The translations under genes were made by a program, and so were the position numbers. A DNA stretch of 64,000 nt from Ideonella livida (GTDB taxonomy: Bacteria; Pseudomonadota; Gammaproteobacteria; Burkholderiales; Burkholderiaceae_C): positions 1 through 64,000 of the forward strand of contig NZ_JAAGOH010000023.1 in the NCBI RefSeq assembly GCF_010499455.1, written 5' to 3'. The notes beneath the pieces are model-generated. The model searched no databases. It saw only the letters and a program-made list of their open reading frames with translations, and was not told the origin of the DNA. Position 1 is the stretch's first letter; each line of letters begins with the position of its first letter. Positions 16,220 through 25,190 of this stretch are shown here, piece by piece.

Positions 16220-17863
16220 CTACTCGATGGCGCTGGCCGACTTGATCTGGTGGCGCAGCACGAACTTCTGGATCTTGCCGGTGGAGGTCTTGGGCAGCAC
16301 GCAGAACTCGATGCGCTTGGGCACCTTGAAGCGCGCCATCTGGCTGCGGCAGAAGGCGATGATCTCTTCCTCGGTGGCCGTGGCGTTGGTCTTCAACTCC
16401 ACAAAGGCGCAGGGCACCTCACCCCACTTGGCGTCGGGCTGGGCCACCACGGCGGCCAGCATCACGGCGGGGTGGCGGTGCAGGATGTCCTCCACCTCGA
16501 TGCTGGAGATGTTCTCCCCGCCCGAGATGATGATGTCCTTGCTGCGGTCCTTGATCTTGACGTAGCCGTCTGGGTGCATCACCGCCAGGTCACCGGTGTG
16601 GAACCAGCCACCGGCAAAGGCCTCCTCGGTGGCGCTGGGGTTCTTCAGGTAGCCCTTCATCACCACATTGCCGCGGAAGAAGATCTCGCCCATGGTCTGG
16701 CCGTCGGCGGGCACGGGCTGCAGGGTCACGGGGTCCAGCACCGCCACGGCCTGCTGCATGGGGGCGGTCACGCCCTGGCGGCCGTTCATCTGGGCGCGTG
16801 CCTCCAGGCTCAGGCCCGCCCAGTCGTCCTGCTTGGCGCACACCGCCGCCGGGCCATAGACCTCGGTCAGGCCGTAGACATGGGTCAGCTCGATGCCGGC
16901 GGCTTCGCAGCCCTCGATCACCGCCACCGGCGGCGCGGCGCCGGCGATCTGACCGTGGAGGGTGTGGGTGATGCCCTCGCGCAGCTCGGCCGGGGCATTG
17001 ATCAGCATGCTGTAGACGATGGGCGCGCCGCACAGGTGGGTGATGTGGTGCGCGCGGATCAGCGGGAAGATCTGCACCGGGTCCACCCGGCGCAGGCACA
17101 CGCTGGTGCCGGCGATCAGGGCCATCGTCCAGGGGAAGCACCAGCCGTTGCAGTGGAACATCGGCAGTGTCCACAGGTAGACGCTGTGGTGCGGCATCTG
17201 CCAGCTGATGACGTTGCTGGCGGCATTCAGGTAGGCGCCGCGGTGGTGCGTCACCACACCCTTGGGGTTGCCGGTGGTGCCGCTGGTGTAGTTCAGCGAG
17301 ATGGCGTCCCACTCATCCTCGGGCAGGCGCCAGGCGTAGTCCGGGTCGCCGCTGGCCAGCAGGGCCTCGTAGCCCAGCTCGCCCAGGTGGCGACCGGGGG
17401 GCGCGGTCTCGTCCTCCACCTCCACCACCAGCGGGCGGCGCGGGCCCAGCAGGGCCAAGGCCTTCTCCATCACCGGGGCGAACTCGCGGTCGGTCAGCAG
17501 CACCTTGGCTTCGCCGTGCTGCAGCATGAAGGCGATGGCCTCCGGGTCCAGCCGGGTGTTCAGCGTGTTGAGCACCGCACCGCACATGGGCACGCCAAAG
17601 TGCGCCTCGTACATGGCCGGCACATTGGGCAGCATCACCGCCACCGTGTCGCCCACGCCAATGCCGCGCGCGGCCAGGGCACTGGCCAGGCGGCGGCAGC
17701 GGCGGTAGGTTTCGCCCCAAGTCTGGCGGCGCTCGCCATACACCACGGCGGTGCGCTGCGGGTAGATGGCGGCGGTGCGCTCGATATAGCTCAGCGGGGA
17801 CAGCGCCACGAAGTTGGCGGCGTTCTTGTCCAGCCCCAGCCGGTAGGGGTTGTGTGCGCTCAT
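16220..17863 (-). CDS. AMP-dependent acyl-CoA synthetase (ligase)
   Basis: 547 residues, the length of medium-chain/DmdB-type acyl-CoA ligases. AMP-binding P-loop YTSGTTGNPKG is near residue 190, HVYGLTEVYGPAAV forms the A5 motif, GWFHTGDLAVMHPDGYVKIKD is the hinge region, and the catalytic Lys sits in PKTSTGKIQK near the C-terminus. Activates a carboxylic acid to its CoA thioester with ATP. GGAGACAAGG precedes the ATG. First gene of the seven-gene operon ending with an acyl-CoA dehydrogenase; it diverges from a two-component system that probably regulates it. Confidence 0.92.
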   Translation of the reverse strand: MSAHNPYRLGLDKNAANFVALSPLSYIERTAAIYPQRTAVVYGERRQTWGETYRRCRRLASALAARGIGVGDTVAVMLPNVPAMYEAHFGVPMCGAVLNTLNTRLDPEAIAFMLQHGEAKVLLTDREFAPVMEKALALLGPRRPLVVEVEDETAPPGRHLGELGYEALLASGDPDYAWRLPEDEWDAISLNYTSGTTGNPKGVVTHHRGAYLNAASNVISWQMPHHSVYLWTLPMFHCNGWCFPWTMALIAGTSVCLRRVDPVQIFPLIRAHHITHLCGAPIVYSMLINAPAELREGITHTLHGQIAGAAPPVAVIEGCEAAGIELTHVYGLTEVYGPAAVCAKQDDWAGLSLEARAQMNGRQGVTAPMQQAVAVLDPVTLQPVPADGQTMGEIFFRGNVVMKGYLKNPSATEEAFAGGWFHTGDLAVMHPDGYVKIKDRSKDIIISGGENISSIEVEDILHRHPAVMLAAVVAQPDAKWGEVPCAFVELKTNATATEEEIIAFCRSQMARFKVPKRIEFCVLPKTSTGKIQKFVLRHQIKSASAIE

Positions 17864-18102
17864 GGGCCTTGTCTCCTGCGTCGGATGGATGTTGCCTGCC
17901 GGGTCTGTGGCCGCCTGGGCCGCCCGGCTGGGCAATGGCTGGCGCATGTTCGCCGGCAAAGTTTGCAGCAGCCCCCAGCAATTGCGACGAATGTTTGCAA
18001 GCCTGGGCGCGGTCCCGGCCGGCTCCTAGAATTTCGCTCTGTCCCGGCCGTGCGCCTCCGCCCGGCCCGCTGTCCCGCCGACCAGACCCGTCCGAGGCCC
18101 GC
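17864..18102. promoter_or_regulatory. Divergent promoter region with direct GTTTGCA repeats
   Basis: 239-base gap between the acyl-CoA ligase start (minus) and the histidine kinase start (plus). GTTTGCA occurs at 17961-17967 and again at 17993-17999, a 32-base offset or about three helical turns on the same face; OmpR-family regulators commonly bind such direct repeats. TAGAAT at 18026-18031 could be a -10 for the kinase gene, but no good -35 was seen. Binding is inference. Confidence 0.35.
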
Positions 18103-20223
18103 GTGATCCCGCCCTTTGAAGCGCCTTCCGACGCCCAGCGCCTGCCCGTGCTGCAGGCTGGCCTGGACCTGCTGGACCAGGGCCTGACGGTGTTTGACGC
18201 CGACCTGCGCATGGTGGCCTGGAACCGGGCCTTCCTGCGCTTGCTGGACTTTCCGGCGCACCTGGCCTTTGTCGGCGCGCACTTCGAGAGCTTCATGCGC
18301 TACAACGCCGCGCGCGGCGAATATGGCGAGGACCACGAGGCCCAGGTCGCCCGGCGGGTGGAGGCCGCACGCCGCTTTGCCCCGCACGACATCGAGCGTG
18401 TGCGCCCCGACGGCCGCGTGCTGCGTGTGGTGGGCCAGCCGCTGCCCGGCCTGGGCTTTGTCACCCTGTACTCCGACGTGACCGCGCAGCGCGCCCATGA
18501 GCGCGAGCGAGAGGACCAGCACGCCCAACTGGCCCGGCGCGTGGCCGAGCGCACCCAGGAGCTGCAGGCCCGCAATGCGGAGTTGCGCGCCGCGGTGGCG
18601 GGCAACCAGGCCCTGGCCCGGTCGCTGCAGCGCAGCGAGGCGCACATGCGCCTGATCCTGGATTCCCTGCCGGCGCTCATCGCCTACTTCGACGCCGGGC
18701 GCCGCTACCGCTTCATCAGCAAGGGCTACCAGGACTGGTTCGGCCTGGACCCGCAGGCCCCCGAGCGGGTGAGCGCGCGCGACTACCTGGGCGCGGCCAC
18801 TTACGAAGGCATCCGGCCCCAGGTGCTGCGTGCCCTGGCCGGCGAGGCGGTGAGCTTTGAGTACCGCCTGCAGGCCAGCGCCCTGGGCCGCCAACTGCTG
18901 GTGCGCACCACCCTCATCCCCGAGCGCGGCCCCGAGGGGCAGGTGCAGGGCTGCTTCGAGTTGACCTTCGACATCACCGAGCAGCGCCGCGCCCAGGAGA
19001 TGCTGGCCCAAGCCCAGAAAATGGAGGCCCTGGGCCACTTGAGCGGCGGGCTGGCGCATGACTTCAACAACCTGCTGACCGTCATCATCGGCAACCTCTG
19101 CGCCTTGCGCGACCAGCGGCCGGGGCACCCGGCGGTGGCCGAGTTCGTGGCCCCGGCGCTGGAGGCCTCGCACCGTGGCGCCGAACTGATCAAGGGCCTG
19201 CTGTCCTTCTCACGCCGCCAGCCGCTGGCGCTGCAGGCCGTGGCCCTGGCCCCGCAGGTGGAGGGCCTGGCCCGCATGCTGCGCCGCTCCCTGCCCGAGA
19301 GCCTGCGCCTGGACACCGTGCTGGAGAACGGGCCGTTGTGGGCCCTGTCCGATCCCCACCAACTGCAGAACAGCCTGCTCAACCTGGTGCTCAACGCCCG
19401 CGACGCCGTGGCCCACCACCCGCGCGGCGGGCGCATCCGCATCCGCTGCAGCCGCCCGGCCCAGCCCCGCAGCGACCGCGCGCCCCTGCGGCTGCCCCCG
19501 GGCCGCTACGTGCGCCTGGACGTGGCCGACAACGGCGTGGGCATGGACGCCGAGACCCAGGCCCGGGTGTTCGAGCCCTTCTTCACCACCAAGCGCCCGG
19601 GCCTGGGCACCGGCCTGGGCCTGCCCATGGTGCAGGACTTCGTGCGCCAGTGCGGCGGTCTGGTGGAGGTGGTCAGCGCGCCGGGCCGCGGCACCACCGT
19701 CAGCTTGTGGCTGCCGGTGGCCGAGCCGCCCTCCGATGCCGCCGACCTGCCCGAGGCCGCCACAGCCCCCGATGCCCCCGATGCCCCCCGGTCCGCGGCC
19801 ACGGACACCACGGCTCCACCGCCCGCAGGCACCGCCCCCCGTGGCCTGGCCCTGCTGGTGGACGATGAGGCCGCTGTGCGCCAGGTGGTGCGCCGCCACC
19901 TGCTGGAGCTGGGCCATGCCGTGCTGGAAGCGCAGGACGGCGACGAGGCCCTGGCCATCCTGGGCGCCATGCCCGGCATCGGCCTGCTGCTGACGGATGT
20001 GGTCATGCCCGGCGGCCTGGACGGCGCCGAGCTGGCGCGCCGCACCCTGGCGGCCGGGCAGGTGCCCTGCGTGGGCCTGATGAGCGGCTACGCCCCCGGG
20101 GCGTTGGACACCGGCGGCCTGCCCATGCTCACCAAGCCCTTCAGCCGCGAACAGCTGGCCCGCTTCCTGGACGGCCTGCGCACCCCGCCGCGCCCGCCCT
20201 CGGTCCCGACGCCGGCGCTCTGA
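18103..20223 (+). CDS. Hybrid PAS sensor histidine kinase with receiver domain
   Basis: 706 residues from a GTG start. PAS-type domain at about 15-125 (GLTVFDADLRMVAWNRAFL), a coiled linker at 130-180, a second PAS at about 180-295, and a HisKA box with phospho-His319 (LSGGLAHDFNNLLTVIIGN). ATPase motifs follow: N-box NLVLNARDAV, G1 DNGVGM and G2 GLGTGLGLPM. An Ala/Pro-rich linker leads to a C-terminal receiver with Asp632 (LLTDVVMPGG) and Lys678. No membrane segment, so a cytosolic sensor. The next gene, 22 bases on, is an OmpR-type regulator. The start is chosen because upstream in-frame sequence is non-conserved and crosses the divergent promoter. Confidence 0.88.
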   Translation: MIPPFEAPSDAQRLPVLQAGLDLLDQGLTVFDADLRMVAWNRAFLRLLDFPAHLAFVGAHFESFMRYNAARGEYGEDHEAQVARRVEAARRFAPHDIERVRPDGRVLRVVGQPLPGLGFVTLYSDVTAQRAHEREREDQHAQLARRVAERTQELQARNAELRAAVAGNQALARSLQRSEAHMRLILDSLPALIAYFDAGRRYRFISKGYQDWFGLDPQAPERVSARDYLGAATYEGIRPQVLRALAGEAVSFEYRLQASALGRQLLVRTTLIPERGPEGQVQGCFELTFDITEQRRAQEMLAQAQKMEALGHLSGGLAHDFNNLLTVIIGNLCALRDQRPGHPAVAEFVAPALEASHRGAELIKGLLSFSRRQPLALQAVALAPQVEGLARMLRRSLPESLRLDTVLENGPLWALSDPHQLQNSLLNLVLNARDAVAHHPRGGRIRIRCSRPAQPRSDRAPLRLPPGRYVRLDVADNGVGMDAETQARVFEPFFTTKRPGLGTGLGLPMVQDFVRQCGGLVEVVSAPGRGTTVSLWLPVAEPPSDAADLPEAATAPDAPDAPRSAATDTTAPPPAGTAPRGLALLVDDEAAVRQVVRRHLLELGHAVLEAQDGDEALAILGAMPGIGLLLTDVVMPGGLDGAELARRTLAAGQVPCVGLMSGYAPGALDTGGLPMLTKPFSREQLARFLDGLRTPPRPPSVPTPAL

Positions 20224-20245
20224 ACCGGTCCTCTGCCCCCTCTCC

Positions 20246-21037
20246 ATGCCCACCTCTGCCCCGGACAGCGCCGCCCCCAGCGCCACGACCAACGTCACGG
20301 CCAACGCTCCGCCCCCCGCCCCGGGCGAGCCCCGCCCCCTGGTCTGGGTGGTGGAGGACGACGAGGCCGTCAGCCGCCTGGTGCAGCTGGCGCTGCACGA
20401 CTTCGGCTTCCTCACCCAGCCCTTCCGTACGGGTGAGGCCGTGCTGCGCCGTCTGCGGCACGACCGGCCTGACCTGTGCATCGTCGACCTGGGCCTGCCC
20501 GACATGGACGGCATCGAGCTGGTGCGCCAGATCGGCAGCCAGTGCAGCGCGGGCGTGCTCATCCTCACCGGCCGGGGCCACACCGTGGACCGCGTCATGG
20601 GGCTGGAGCTGGGTGGCGACGACTACATGACCAAGCCCTTCGAGCCGCGCGAGCTGGTGGCCCGGGTGCGCAGCATCCTGCGCCGCCGGGCCCCGGCCGG
20701 GGCGGTGGCCTCGCCCGGCGGCAGCCGCCGCTACGGCCACTTTGCCGGCTGGACGCTGGACCTGGCCGCCCACCTGCTGCGCGCCCAGGATGGCGCTGAA
20801 CACCTGCTGGGCACGGCCGAAGCCCAGGTGCTGCGCCACTTCATCGAGCGCCCCCACCAGATCCTCACCCGCGAACAGCTCATGGGCCAGCGCGACCTCT
20901 CGCCCACCGACCGCAGCATCGACGTGCGCATCTCGCGCCTGCGCCGCAAGCTGGAGCAGGACGCCCAGAACCCCAAGCTCATCAAGACCGTCTACGGCGC
21001 GGGCTACGTCTTCTCTGCCGCCGTCACCTGGAGCTGA
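20246..21037 (+). CDS. OmpR/PhoB-family response regulator
   Basis: 263 residues. A low-complexity N-terminal tail of about 30 residues precedes the receiver domain, with acidic pocket EDDE (37-40), phospho-Asp81 in CIVDLGLPDMDG, and Lys in DDYMTKPFEPREL. A winged-helix Trans_reg_C domain follows (LTREQLMGQR, SIDVRISRLRRKL, IKTVYGAGYVF). Cognate partner of the upstream hybrid kinase by adjacency. The likely target is the divergent CoA-ligase/Liv operon. Confidence 0.9.
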   Translation: MPTSAPDSAAPSATTNVTANAPPPAPGEPRPLVWVVEDDEAVSRLVQLALHDFGFLTQPFRTGEAVLRRLRHDRPDLCIVDLGLPDMDGIELVRQIGSQCSAGVLILTGRGHTVDRVMGLELGGDDYMTKPFEPRELVARVRSILRRRAPAGAVASPGGSRRYGHFAGWTLDLAAHLLRAQDGAEHLLGTAEAQVLRHFIERPHQILTREQLMGQRDLSPTDRSIDVRISRLRRKLEQDAQNPKLIKTVYGAGYVFSAAVTWS

Positions 21038-21058
21038 GGGCGCTCCGGTCCCGGACGC

Positions 21059-21769
21059 TCACTGCGGCCCGGTCAGGCCCGGCCCATGCAGTGCCGCGGC
21101 CACAAAGCGCTCGGTACCAGCGATGTGCCCCTGCAGCAGGGCCACGGCTTGGGGCGTGTCGCGGGCCACCACCGCCGCCAGCAGGGCCTGGTGCTCGTCG
21201 AGCTTGTGACGCGGGCTGGAGCGGTGGCGGGCGGCCCAGCGGCGGTAGCGCTCGGCCTGGTCAAACAGCAGGTCCGCCAGCGCCTTGAGCAGCGGTGAGG
21301 TGCAGGCCGCGTACAGCCCCAGGTGAAAAGCGCGGTGGCGGGCGGACCAGTCGTCGTCCAGTGCGCGCGGGGCGTCGCCCAGGCGGCGCTCGGCCAGGGC
21401 CAGGGCGTGGCCGGCGGCCACCACCTGCGCCTCCCAGGCGTCGTCGCCGTGGGCCAGCGCGTCGCGCAGGGCCTCGCATTCCACCAGCTGGCGCACGCGG
21501 GAGATGTCACTCACCCCGGCGGCGGTGAGCGGCGCCACCCGGAAGCCCCGGTTGTCCAGCATGCGCACCAGGCCCTGCTCGGTCAGGCGGTTGAGCGCCT
21601 CGCGCACCGGGCTGCTGCTGACGGCAAAGCGGCGCGTCAGCTCCTCCACCCGCAGGCGGGCGCCGGGCTCAAAGTCGCCGCGCACGATGGCCTGGCGCAG
21701 CGCCTGGTAGGCGCGCTCAGACAGGGGCTGGGCGTCCACGGCGGAATCGGGGGAGGGGGCCTCGTTCAT
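21059..21769 (-). CDS. GntR-family regulator (FCD/FadR subfamily)
   Basis: 236 residues from the ATG before NEAPSP; an ATG 33 bases upstream is possible. N-terminal winged helix: LSERAYQALRQAIVRGDFEPGARL, then RFAVSSSPVREALNRLTEQGLV, the GntR DNA-binding signature. The C-terminal FCD ligand domain has the expected His pattern (HRAFHLGLYAAC, LDEHQALLAAV). It diverges from the FAH-family operon with a perfect palindrome between them and probably represses that operon until a pathway acid binds. Confidence 0.9.
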   Translation of the reverse strand: MNEAPSPDSAVDAQPLSERAYQALRQAIVRGDFEPGARLRVEELTRRFAVSSSPVREALNRLTEQGLVRMLDNRGFRVAPLTAAGVSDISRVRQLVECEALRDALAHGDDAWEAQVVAAGHALALAERRLGDAPRALDDDWSARHRAFHLGLYAACTSPLLKALADLLFDQAERYRRWAARHRSSPRHKLDEHQALLAAVVARDTPQAVALLQGHIAGTERFVAAALHGPGLTGPQ

Positions 21770-21826
21770 GGTGGGTCGATTGTCGGCAGCCGGCATCGGC
21801 AAAGCAAGGGTTTGCGCCTATTCGAC

Positions 21827-21842
21827 GTTTTATGCATAAAAC
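21827..21842. promoter_or_regulatory. 16-bp perfect palindrome, likely GntR operator
   Basis: GTTTTATGCATAAAAC is a perfect inverted repeat in an AT-rich patch of an otherwise GC-rich gap between the GntR gene and the hydrolase operon. FCD-type GntR proteins bind short palindromes of this sort. It lies 66 bases before the hydrolase ATG and 58 bases from the GntR start, suited to controlling both. Confidence 0.65.
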
Positions 21843-21907
21843 ATAGAGTCATGCACAAGTTGAGACGCAAGTTGCACCGAACCCAAGGCTTGAAAAGGAA
21901 GACCGAG

Positions 21908-22783
21908 ATGAAGCTGCTGTCGTATCTGGACGCCCAAGGCTTGCCCACCTGGGGCGTGGTGCTGGGAGAAGGCGCCGAGGCCGGCGTGGCCTCGCTGGCC
22001 GCGCGCAGCGGCTGCGCCACGCTGGCCGAGTTTGTGGGCAGCCCGCAATACACCCAGCGGGCCGCCCTGGTGCAGGGCCTGTCGCCCGAGCTGCCGCTGG
22101 CCGGCCTGCGCTTTCTGCCAGTGATTCCGCAGCCCGAGAAGATCGTCTGCGCCGTGCGCAACTACATGGACCACCACCAGGAGGTGCTGGCCGCCGGCAT
22201 GCAGCGCGAGCTGTCGGACTTTCCGCCCATCTTCCTGCGGGTGTGGCGCTCGCAGACGGCGCATGGCGCGCCCATCGTCTGCCCCCAGGTCTCGGCCAGC
22301 CTGGACTGGGAGGGTGAGCTGGCCGTGGTCATTGGCCAGGGTGGCCGCCACATTGCCGAGGCCGAGGCCTGGAACCACGTGGCCGGCTACAGCATCTACA
22401 ACGACGGCAGCGTGCGCGAGTGGCAGTTCCACGCCAAGCAGATCGCCTCGGGCAAGAACTTCGAGTCCACCGGCGGCTTTGGCCCCTGGATGGTGACGGC
22501 CGATGAGATCGCCCCGGGCCGTGAACTGCGCCTGCAGACGCGCCTGAACGGCGAGGTGCTGCAGGACAGCCACACCGGCCACATGATCTTCTCCATCCCC
22601 CGGCTGATTGCCTACGCCTCCACCATCTTCACCCTGGTGCCCGGGGACGTGATCGCCACTGGCACCCCGGCCGGCGTGGGCTGGTCGCGCAAGCCGCAGC
22701 GCTTCATGCAGCCCGGTGATGTGTGCGAGGTGGAGATCGAGGGCATTGGCACCCTGGTCAACCCCATCGTGGCGCAGGGCTGA
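21908..22783 (+). CDS. Fumarylacetoacetate hydrolase (FAH)-family protein
   Basis: 291 residues. The FAH fold is shown by PQPEKIVCAVRNYMDHHQE, the metal-binding Glu region LDWEGELAVVIG, YSIYNDGSVREWQFHAKQ, and GKNFESTGGFGPWMVTADEI, then GDVIATGTPAGVG. These enzymes hydrolyse or hydrate/decarboxylate beta-diketo acids made by aromatic-ring cleavage. First gene of a five-gene operon under the divergent GntR. The start is the ATG after GACCGAG; upstream in-frame sequence overlaps the regulator gene on the other strand. Exact substrate unknown. Confidence 0.85.
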   Translation: MKLLSYLDAQGLPTWGVVLGEGAEAGVASLAARSGCATLAEFVGSPQYTQRAALVQGLSPELPLAGLRFLPVIPQPEKIVCAVRNYMDHHQEVLAAGMQRELSDFPPIFLRVWRSQTAHGAPIVCPQVSASLDWEGELAVVIGQGGRHIAEAEAWNHVAGYSIYNDGSVREWQFHAKQIASGKNFESTGGFGPWMVTADEIAPGRELRLQTRLNGEVLQDSHTGHMIFSIPRLIAYASTIFTLVPGDVIATGTPAGVGWSRKPQRFMQPGDVCEVEIEGIGTLVNPIVAQG

Positions 22784-22858
22784 ACGCCCGCATCCTGTGG
22801 CCTGTCACCGCGGCCCGTCGCCCGTCTTCCTTGCCCTCTTTTCCGCCCCGGAGCCCCC

Positions 22859-23437
22859 ATGTCCCTCATCCAGGTCCGCAAGCGCAGCCTCACCGTGGAA
22901 ACCGTGTTCCATGAGGGCGGCCCGCCCGTGGACAAGCCGCTCAAGATCGCCGCCGCCTGCGCCGTCATCCGCAATCCCTACGCCGGCCGCTATGAGGAGA
23001 ACCTGCTGCCCTTCATGGCCGAGCTGCGCCACCTGGGCACCACCCTGGCCACCGAGCTGGTGGAGACCCTGGGCCGGGACCAGGTGGAGACCTACAGCAA
23101 GGCCGCCATCGTGGGCGTGAACGGCGAGCTGGAGCACGGCGCCGTGTGGCATGAGGCCGGAGGCTGGGCCATGCGCGAGGTGCTAGGCCAGCCCAAGGCC
23201 ATCGTGCCGGCGGCCAAGTGTGTGGCTGCCACCGGCTACCGGCTCATCGTGCCGCTGCACTACATCCATGCGGCCTATGTGCGCAGTCACTTCAACAGCT
23301 TCGAGGTGGGCATCCAAGACGCCCCCCGGCCCGACGAGATCCTCTTTGCCCTGGTCATGGGTACTGGCGGCCGGGTGCATGCCCGCCTGGGCGGGCTGAC
23401 GCGCGAGCAGGTCAGCGTGCACGACGGCCAGCGCTGA
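22859..23437 (+). CDS. AA_synth (DUF1185) family protein
   Basis: 192 residues, usual for this family. Recognised by KIAAACAVIRNPYAGRYEE, the AIVGVNGELEHGAVWHEAGG block and the C-terminal ALVMGTGGRVHARLGGL. Structures of the family are known to resemble the chorismate-mutase fold, but no reaction has been firmly assigned. Lies between the FAH-family hydrolase and an MDR oxidoreductase, 18 bases before the latter, so it probably works in the same catabolic route. Confidence 0.8.
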   Translation: MSLIQVRKRSLTVETVFHEGGPPVDKPLKIAAACAVIRNPYAGRYEENLLPFMAELRHLGTTLATELVETLGRDQVETYSKAAIVGVNGELEHGAVWHEAGGWAMREVLGQPKAIVPAAKCVAATGYRLIVPLHYIHAAYVRSHFNSFEVGIQDAPRPDEILFALVMGTGGRVHARLGGLTREQVSVHDGQR

Positions 23438-23455
23438 ACACCCAGGAGCCTGACC

Positions 23456-24445
23456 ATGCAAGTTGTGCGCGTGCACCAGCCCGGCGGCCCGGAGGCCTTG
23501 CAGCTGGAGGACCTGCCCTGGCCCGAGCCTGGCCCGGGCGAGGTACGGGTGAAGGCCACGGTGCTGGGCGTGGGCCGGCCCGATGTGCTGATCCGCCGCG
23601 GCACCTACAAATGGATGCCGCCGCTGCCGGCCGTGCCCGGCGCCGAGATGGTGGGCGTGGTGGACACCCTGGGCCCTGGCGTGGCCGCCGCCTGGCTGGG
23701 CCGGCGCGTGCTGGTGAGCGCCCGCGAGCTGAGCCAACGGGGCGGCGGCTACGCCCAGGCCTGGTGCGTGCCGGCCGAGGCGTTGTTCGAGCTGCCCGAC
23801 GCGGTGGACGACGGCGCCGCCGCCTGCCTGCCCAATCTGCAGCTGGCCCTGGCCCTGCTGCGCTGCGCCGGCGGTGTCATCCCACGCAGCGTGCTGGTGC
23901 CCGGTGTGTGCGGCGGCGTGGGCTCGGCCCTGGCCCAGGTGGCGCTGGCCCAGGGCGTGCGCGTCATCGGCACCGCCCGGGGCACGGCCAAGCAGGCCCT
24001 GGCACGCCAGCTGGGCGTGACCGAACTGGCGGCCGCCGACGCCGCCACCCTGGCGGCTGAGGTGATGACCCTGACCGACGGCCAGGGCGTGGACGCCTGC
24101 TTTGACCACCTGGGTGGTGACTGGTTGCTGGCTGGCCTGCACGCGCTGGCGCCTTTTGGCACCCTGGTGTCCTACAACCTCACGCTGGGCGCCCCCCCAC
24201 GCGACACCCTGCTGGAGATGCGCACCCTGCTGGGCCGCAGCCTGGGCCTGCGCACCTTCTCCATGCACACCTATGACCACCGCCCCGCCGAGCGCCGCGC
24301 CCTGATGGCCGAGGCCATCGCCCTGGTGGCCGCCGGCCGCATCCGCCTGCCCGAGGTGATGCGCCTGCCCCTGGCCCAGGTGCGCCAGGCCCACACCCTG
24401 CTGGAGGCGGGCGAGGTGCCCGGCAAGCTGGTGCTGGTGCCCTGA
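23456..24445 (+). CDS. Zinc-independent MDR oxidoreductase (NADPH:quinone reductase-like)
   Basis: 329 residues. GroES-like N-terminal part (PGGPEALQLEDLPWPEPGPGEV), then a Rossmann domain with VPGVCGGVGSALAQVALAQG as nucleotide-binding turn, and a C-terminal KLVLVP. The catalytic and structural zinc cysteines of alcohol dehydrogenases are missing, as in quinone oxidoreductases and enoyl reductases. Uses NADPH to reduce an enone or quinone. Third gene of the GntR-controlled operon. Confidence 0.85.
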   Translation: MQVVRVHQPGGPEALQLEDLPWPEPGPGEVRVKATVLGVGRPDVLIRRGTYKWMPPLPAVPGAEMVGVVDTLGPGVAAAWLGRRVLVSARELSQRGGGYAQAWCVPAEALFELPDAVDDGAAACLPNLQLALALLRCAGGVIPRSVLVPGVCGGVGSALAQVALAQGVRVIGTARGTAKQALARQLGVTELAAADAATLAAEVMTLTDGQGVDACFDHLGGDWLLAGLHALAPFGTLVSYNLTLGAPPRDTLLEMRTLLGRSLGLRTFSMHTYDHRPAERRALMAEAIALVAAGRIRLPEVMRLPLAQVRQAHTLLEAGEVPGKLVLVP

Positions 24446-24501
24446 GCCGCCCCAGGTTCTTCCCGCTTCGATCCGCCCTTCAGCCGTTCAAGGATCCCCT
24501 C

Positions 24502-25059
24502 ATGTCCGACTCTGGTTCCGCCTCCTACGCCCCGCGCCTGTGCCACATGGGCCTGGCCTGCTTTGACATCGAACGCATGATCGGCTTCTACACGGCGGTG
24601 TTCCGTCTGCAGCTCACCGACCGGGGCGTGGGCCACACCTTCCCGTACCCGCTGGCTTTCCTGAGCGCCCGGCCGGACCAGCACCACCAGCTGGCGCTGG
24701 CGCAGAACCGTCCCGAAGGCGCGGTGAGCACCGTGATGCAGGTCTCCTTCAAGGTGGACACCTTGGCCGACCTGCGCGAGGCGCGCCGCCGCGCCCTGGC
24801 CCATGGCGCCACCGGCATGCGCGGCCTCAACCACGCCAACGCCATCTCCATCTACTGCAAAGACCCCGAGGACAACACCCTGGAGGTCTATGTGGACACG
24901 CCCTGGTACGTGACCCAGCCCCACGGCGACCCGCTGGACCTGGACCAGCCCGACGCCGCCATCTGGGCCGAGACCGAGCGCATCGCCAAGGCTGACCCCA
25001 CCTTCATGCCGCTGGCCGAGTGGTCTGCGCGCTTTGAGGGGCGCCAGCGCACGGCTTGA
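24502..25059 (+). CDS. VOC-family protein, extradiol dioxygenase/glyoxalase-like
   Basis: 185 residues. One vicinal-oxygen-chelate module pair: PRLCHMGLACFDIERMIGFY opens the fold, DQHHQLALAQ the middle, and DPEDNTLEVYVDTPWYV the end. His15, His61 or His62, and Glu128 form the expected 2-His-1-Glu metal triad, so it may be a ring-cleaving extradiol dioxygenase or a glyoxalase-type isomerase. A 55-residue tail follows. Neighbouring FAH-family and MDR genes favour an aromatic or ring-derived substrate. Confidence 0.8.
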   Translation: MSDSGSASYAPRLCHMGLACFDIERMIGFYTAVFRLQLTDRGVGHTFPYPLAFLSARPDQHHQLALAQNRPEGAVSTVMQVSFKVDTLADLREARRRALAHGATGMRGLNHANAISIYCKDPEDNTLEVYVDTPWYVTQPHGDPLDLDQPDAAIWAETERIAKADPTFMPLAEWSARFEGRQRTA

Positions 25060-25190
25060 CGCCGCGCCCGCCGGCCCCATCCCGCCTTCCCCGGCTGAAC
25101 GCATCGCCCTCCGGTGGCCGCCTGAAACGGCCCCCGGTCAGGCCGCGCCATGCCCGCTTCACTTCAAGACCACCAGACCGGAGACACCCC

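Noticed and set aside
21040-21058. TCCGG/CCGGA hairpin as terminator between the response regulator and GntR genes
   Set aside because: A 5-bp stem with a 2-base loop is too short to be stable as a terminator.
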